DNA of 64,000 nt, taken from Macropodus opercularis. Taxonomy: Eukaryota; Chordata; Actinopteri; Anabantiformes; Osphronemidae. The notes under the pieces were generated by a model. It saw nothing but the letters and a program-made list of their open reading frames with translations. It was not told the DNA's origin and did no database searches. This document shows, piece by piece, positions 60,701 to 64,000 of this stretch. Position 1 is the stretch's first letter. Each line of letters starts with the position of its first letter. Location: contig CM061100.1 of NCBI GenBank assembly GCA_030770545.1, forward strand, positions 11,152,501-11,216,500. The letters run 5' to 3'. The translations under genes and the position numbers were made by a program.

Positions 60701-61120
60701 CATATACATTTCTTTTAGACAGCACGTAAACTAATCTGCAATATCTCAAAGAACCGTTGTTCTCTTCACACCATTTCATCCAATAAGATCTTTGACATAA
60801 GCAGTGTATTATAGTCTAACAGACTGACAGAACAAGCCTGAGGGGATTTATCAACTCTGCATGAAGGAGTAAGTAGGGTCAATTATAAAATAACACTACA
60901 TAATTTTTTCTTTTCTCTTTTGGTCTGGCCTTGGTAATACAAAATCAAAAACAAAAAATCAAATTCTTATTATTACATATAATACCAGATTATCCTGGAA
61001 AAGTCTACTACAACGCTGAATAAGCCTCCGACATGTGATTTTTGTCCAAAAGTTGACAGTGAAGATAGAGGTCACAGAGGTCACAGCGAAGATAAGCTGA
61101 CAACTTGTAAATCCTGTCAA
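57766..61120. other. Non-coding flank upstream of stom
   Basis: 3.3 kb of AT-rich DNA. None of the open frames (58593-58790, 60016-60258 and others) shows splice context or family resemblance. I see no RNA gene and no complete transposon. Confidence 0.5.
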
Positions 61121-61129
61121 TCTGTTTTC

Positions 61130-63400
61130 AAATTACTGCAGTAACAGCATGCAAGGTGTTGTTCCTGTGTATTATGGTAATGTAATAGCTGAGGCCTTGG
61201 TCTGCAGCTCCTGTTCGTTCGCAGGTACTGCGCGCATGCCGCGTTTGGCATTCTGCTCCACTTCTCCCACTAAAATGAGTTCTCTCTCTCCCTCTAAACT
61301 TACAGAGGATGCGGTGCCCACACAGCTGTTCTCCCCTGAGCTGGCGTACATAAAACATAAAAGGCGAGCCTATATGAAAAATGCACAGAGCGCTGGAATA
61401 TAATGTGCTTGATACCCTGCTGCTGTCGGGCAGGAGAGAGATAAAGAGAGAGGCCTGCCCTGGGTAGATTCCTTTTTCTGCAGAATTCGTTTGACTGCAG
61501 GCTTGGATTGCTGCCTGTGCAAACATTTACACACCATGCTCAATCCGTGGATCACATTACAAAGATTGATTGTTCACTTGCCTCTCACCCTCCACTGTTT
61601 CATTGGCCAATATGAATCAAATGGGATTCTTGAAAGAAGAGAATCTGAGTGGTAGAGTTGTTATGCACAGAGTAAGTTACTGTGCTTCTCAGGCAGACAT
61701 GAACAAGCCGTGTGTGCGTGCGTGTGTGTGTTTGGAGCAAATTCCTCCTATTGTTCTTGAGTATTTGAGATGAGTTGAAATGCTGAGTGCCAGACAGTGA
61801 AAACAAATCAAAATGATTGTTACAGTTGAAAGAGTGGCACATTGTGCCGTGTTTCTCTGCCTCATATCGTTGTGTGAATTAGCCGAGCTGCCTTGTGAAC
61901 TTGCGGGGCAATTAATTTGTGACTCGCAGGTGCCTCGATACCTAGCGCTACGTAATTGCAAAGTTCACAAGAGTGAATTAAACAAGGGAAACACTAGATT
62001 GCATGTGCTCTCTTTGGAGAATTTGTAGTTCAATTAAAGCTCAGTGGGTTTGAGTTGTGATGGCACAGGCATTGCATGCTCTGGTCGTGCCAAACTTTGG
62101 CTCATAATCATCATTTCACTTGTGCAATTGCCAAATATTTACTCAGTTGTTTTTAGGGCCTCTGGGTACTGTATCAAGAAGCCTAACTAGGAAAACAATT
62201 GTTCAGGAGGCAGAGCGTAGAGAGAAAACTCATAATGAAACAATCTGAAAATGCCTTCAGTCCCTTGGTGCTCTGCTGAAAACCAGATCGAAACAGACAT
62301 TACTCTCAGTTCAAGGTGACCCACAGCTTTTACCCCAACCTTTTCCAAACAACTACACCAGCCAAAGCAGATCATATCTATAACATGTAATTCTGTGCAG
62401 CAGGCAGACACGCTCCCCTTGCGCTTTAATCAATAGAACAGTGAAAGCAGGTAAAATGAGCGCAGACAAGACAGGAGATGTCGGTGTGTCAGAACTGCTC
62501 GAGTGGAAGCAACGAGTCAGGATCAGCCTGCTTTAACCCAAGGGATGGAAGGTCAACACCCAGGATGCCCAGCTTTCTCCTCAGCTAACCTGCTTTCAAA
62601 ATAACCAAACTGCTCCCGAAGACCCAGAGCAGCAGCAGATTAGCCCCCCTCCACCGCGTCTTGTCCTCTCCTGCCAACACGCTCACGCTCTCCTTTTCCA
62701 TTTCCCCTCCGTGTCTTCCTCCCATCATCATTTTCTTCCCCTCCTCTCTCTCTCGCCCCCTCACATCGTTAGCATTTAGATAGTTGAGAGCAGAGGAGCT
62801 TGGGTAATAGGCTTTTCCATTCCCTCCATCCCTCTTTCTCCTCTTGCTCAAATCAGCTGAAGTAAGAGGGATTAAATCAAAAGAACAACAATGATGATGA
62901 GAGCGACTGCGAGGGGGAGAATGGAGGAATCACAGAGGGGAGGTGGGGGTGGCAGTGCATAACGCTTGATCGACTGTGAGCTCATTAACCCGGGCCTTGA
63001 CAGAACTGATGTTAGAGGTGATTGGAGATTATCACATTTAGGAGATACTTCATCCCCTTGTTTCTCCTACCCCCCCCTCTCCTCACCTCCTTTCTCCTAT
63101 GTGGTTCTCTTTCTCTCGATTTCATCCAGGTCAGCTGTCCCCCGGTTCGATTCTCCTGGGTATGTGTGGTAGGGAGGGGGCCTCGCAGATACCCATCAAC
63201 ACCAGCTCCCGTGTCTGCTTGATCTCCTAATTCTGCTTCATTTAAACTTCATCAACTGTTCCAGTGGACCGGAAGCAGAGAAGAATGAAAACAGCTTGTG
63301 TGGAAACAGCTTTTTCTTTTCTCGCTCCTCCTTTTGTTCTTCGATCTGATTTGATATCCCCAAAGCTGCAGCAGCTTATATCTAGGTTTAGATAACCTAG
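61130..63400. promoter_or_regulatory. Candidate cis-regulatory or conserved non-coding block
   Basis: The composition changes here to balanced, low-repeat sequence with many transcription-factor-like words. These include CAATTAATTTG, CGTAATTGC and AATTAAAGC (homeodomain-type) around 61908-62040, and ATTAAATCAAAAG followed by AACAACAATG (TCF/LEF- and SOX-type) near 62872-62892. No open frame is convincing. Texture like this is typical of vertebrate conserved non-coding elements, but conservation cannot be judged from one sequence. The target gene is unknown. Confidence 0.3.
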
Positions 63401-64000
63401 ACATCTGTTCAAAACCCATTTGCAATTGTGTTCACAGACCTTAATGCTCAAATGAGACTTTGGTGTGTTGATAATTCATTTTAATATTTAAAACTGACGT
63501 GTGTCAGATTGTCCACCACATTTGAAACTTCTTCGTTAACCCTTTTTTGCATGTGTGTCCACAGATTCTGTGCAATAAAATGAGCCAAAATGATAAACTG
63601 TACATTTTATGATTTGACGAACAGCAGCTGCACTGCCAATAAAAAAATTGAAATTGGGGACACATGTTATAAAATGTTATATTTGGGTAGTTTCAGCATG
63701 TAATGTGAATGTTACCTGAATGTATTTCTTGACTTTTTTTGGTTGATGTCATTTCCATGTGCATTTCCAGATCTTAGCAATGGAGTTAGTGAGTGCAGTA
63801 TTATAATAACCAGATGAATGATTGCAAAACCCCACAAACTTAGACACACACAGATTTGAAGAAAGTCGCTAATCCAGGACGCTATGCACAGCCCTCCCTG
63901 CACCCTTCACACTGGCAAATTTAGCATGCCTCCTCGGCTGAGGCAGAAAATGAGATTACTGTATTTAAATGACTATGGTAATGGCGAGCATGCTGCCGGG
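63401..64000. other. Right edge, non-coding
   Basis: AT-rich, no recognisable exon, RNA gene or mobile element. Confidence 0.5.

Noticed and set aside
62585..62851. 88-aa minus-strand frame starting MSKRRKRDGG
   Set aside because: Low-complexity, purine-rich composition on the minus strand. No acceptor or donor context and no resemblance to known proteins.

Overview
This is vertebrate nuclear DNA, almost certainly from a ray-finned (teleost) fish. It carries spliced genes with GT-AG introns, long AT-rich non-coding stretches, microsatellites and fish-type dispersed repeats. There is no prokaryotic gene organisation and no CRISPR array. Nearly all stand-alone open frames are chance frames; the real coding sequence lies in short exons.

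Five genes were reconstructed exon by exon. On the minus strand, read right to left, are ppp2r2a (B55-alpha regulatory subunit of PP2A; ATG at 31483, stop at 24305; 10 coding exons, 445 aa), bnip3l (NIX mitophagy receptor; ATG at 22125, stop at 13907; 6 exons, 222 aa) and the 5' end of dpysl2 (CRMP2; two alternative first exons at 7815-7549 and 5652-5611, shared second exon 171-83, remainder beyond the left edge). These three tandem genes match the order on human 8p21. On the plus strand is gsn (cytoplasmic gelsolin; ATG 38939, stop 45116; 15 exons, 730 aa). Converging on it is minus-strand stom (stomatin; ATG 57231, stop 47182; 7 exons, 284 aa), the tail-to-tail arrangement seen on human 9q33. 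Two blocks that are separate in human therefore adjoin here. The genes are housekeeping or tissue-regulated and do not form one pathway.

Layout: 1-7.8 kb dpysl2 5' end; 7.8-11.7 kb intergenic; about 11.7-22.1 kb bnip3l, with a piggyBac-like foldback MITE and a tRNA-headed SINE in its introns and hypoxia-response-like motifs upstream; about 23.1-31.8 kb ppp2r2a; 31.8-34.3 kb head-to-head intergenic spacer; 34.3-45.3 kb gsn with a probable non-coding first exon; 45.6-57.3 kb stom; 57.3-64 kb non-coding flank, with possible regulatory DNA at about 61.1-63.4 kb.

The most unusual object is a 4-kb composite repeat (51353-55413) in stom intron 3. It consists of two head-to-tail copies that each end in a hairpin plus CTAGT (Helitron/Helentron-like) and carry tRNA-like modules. 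One copy holds a four-unit array of about 380 bp per unit with a recurring hairpin. Two unannotated in-frame exon candidates also stand out: a 27-nt microexon in gsn and a 39-nt cassette exon in stom.
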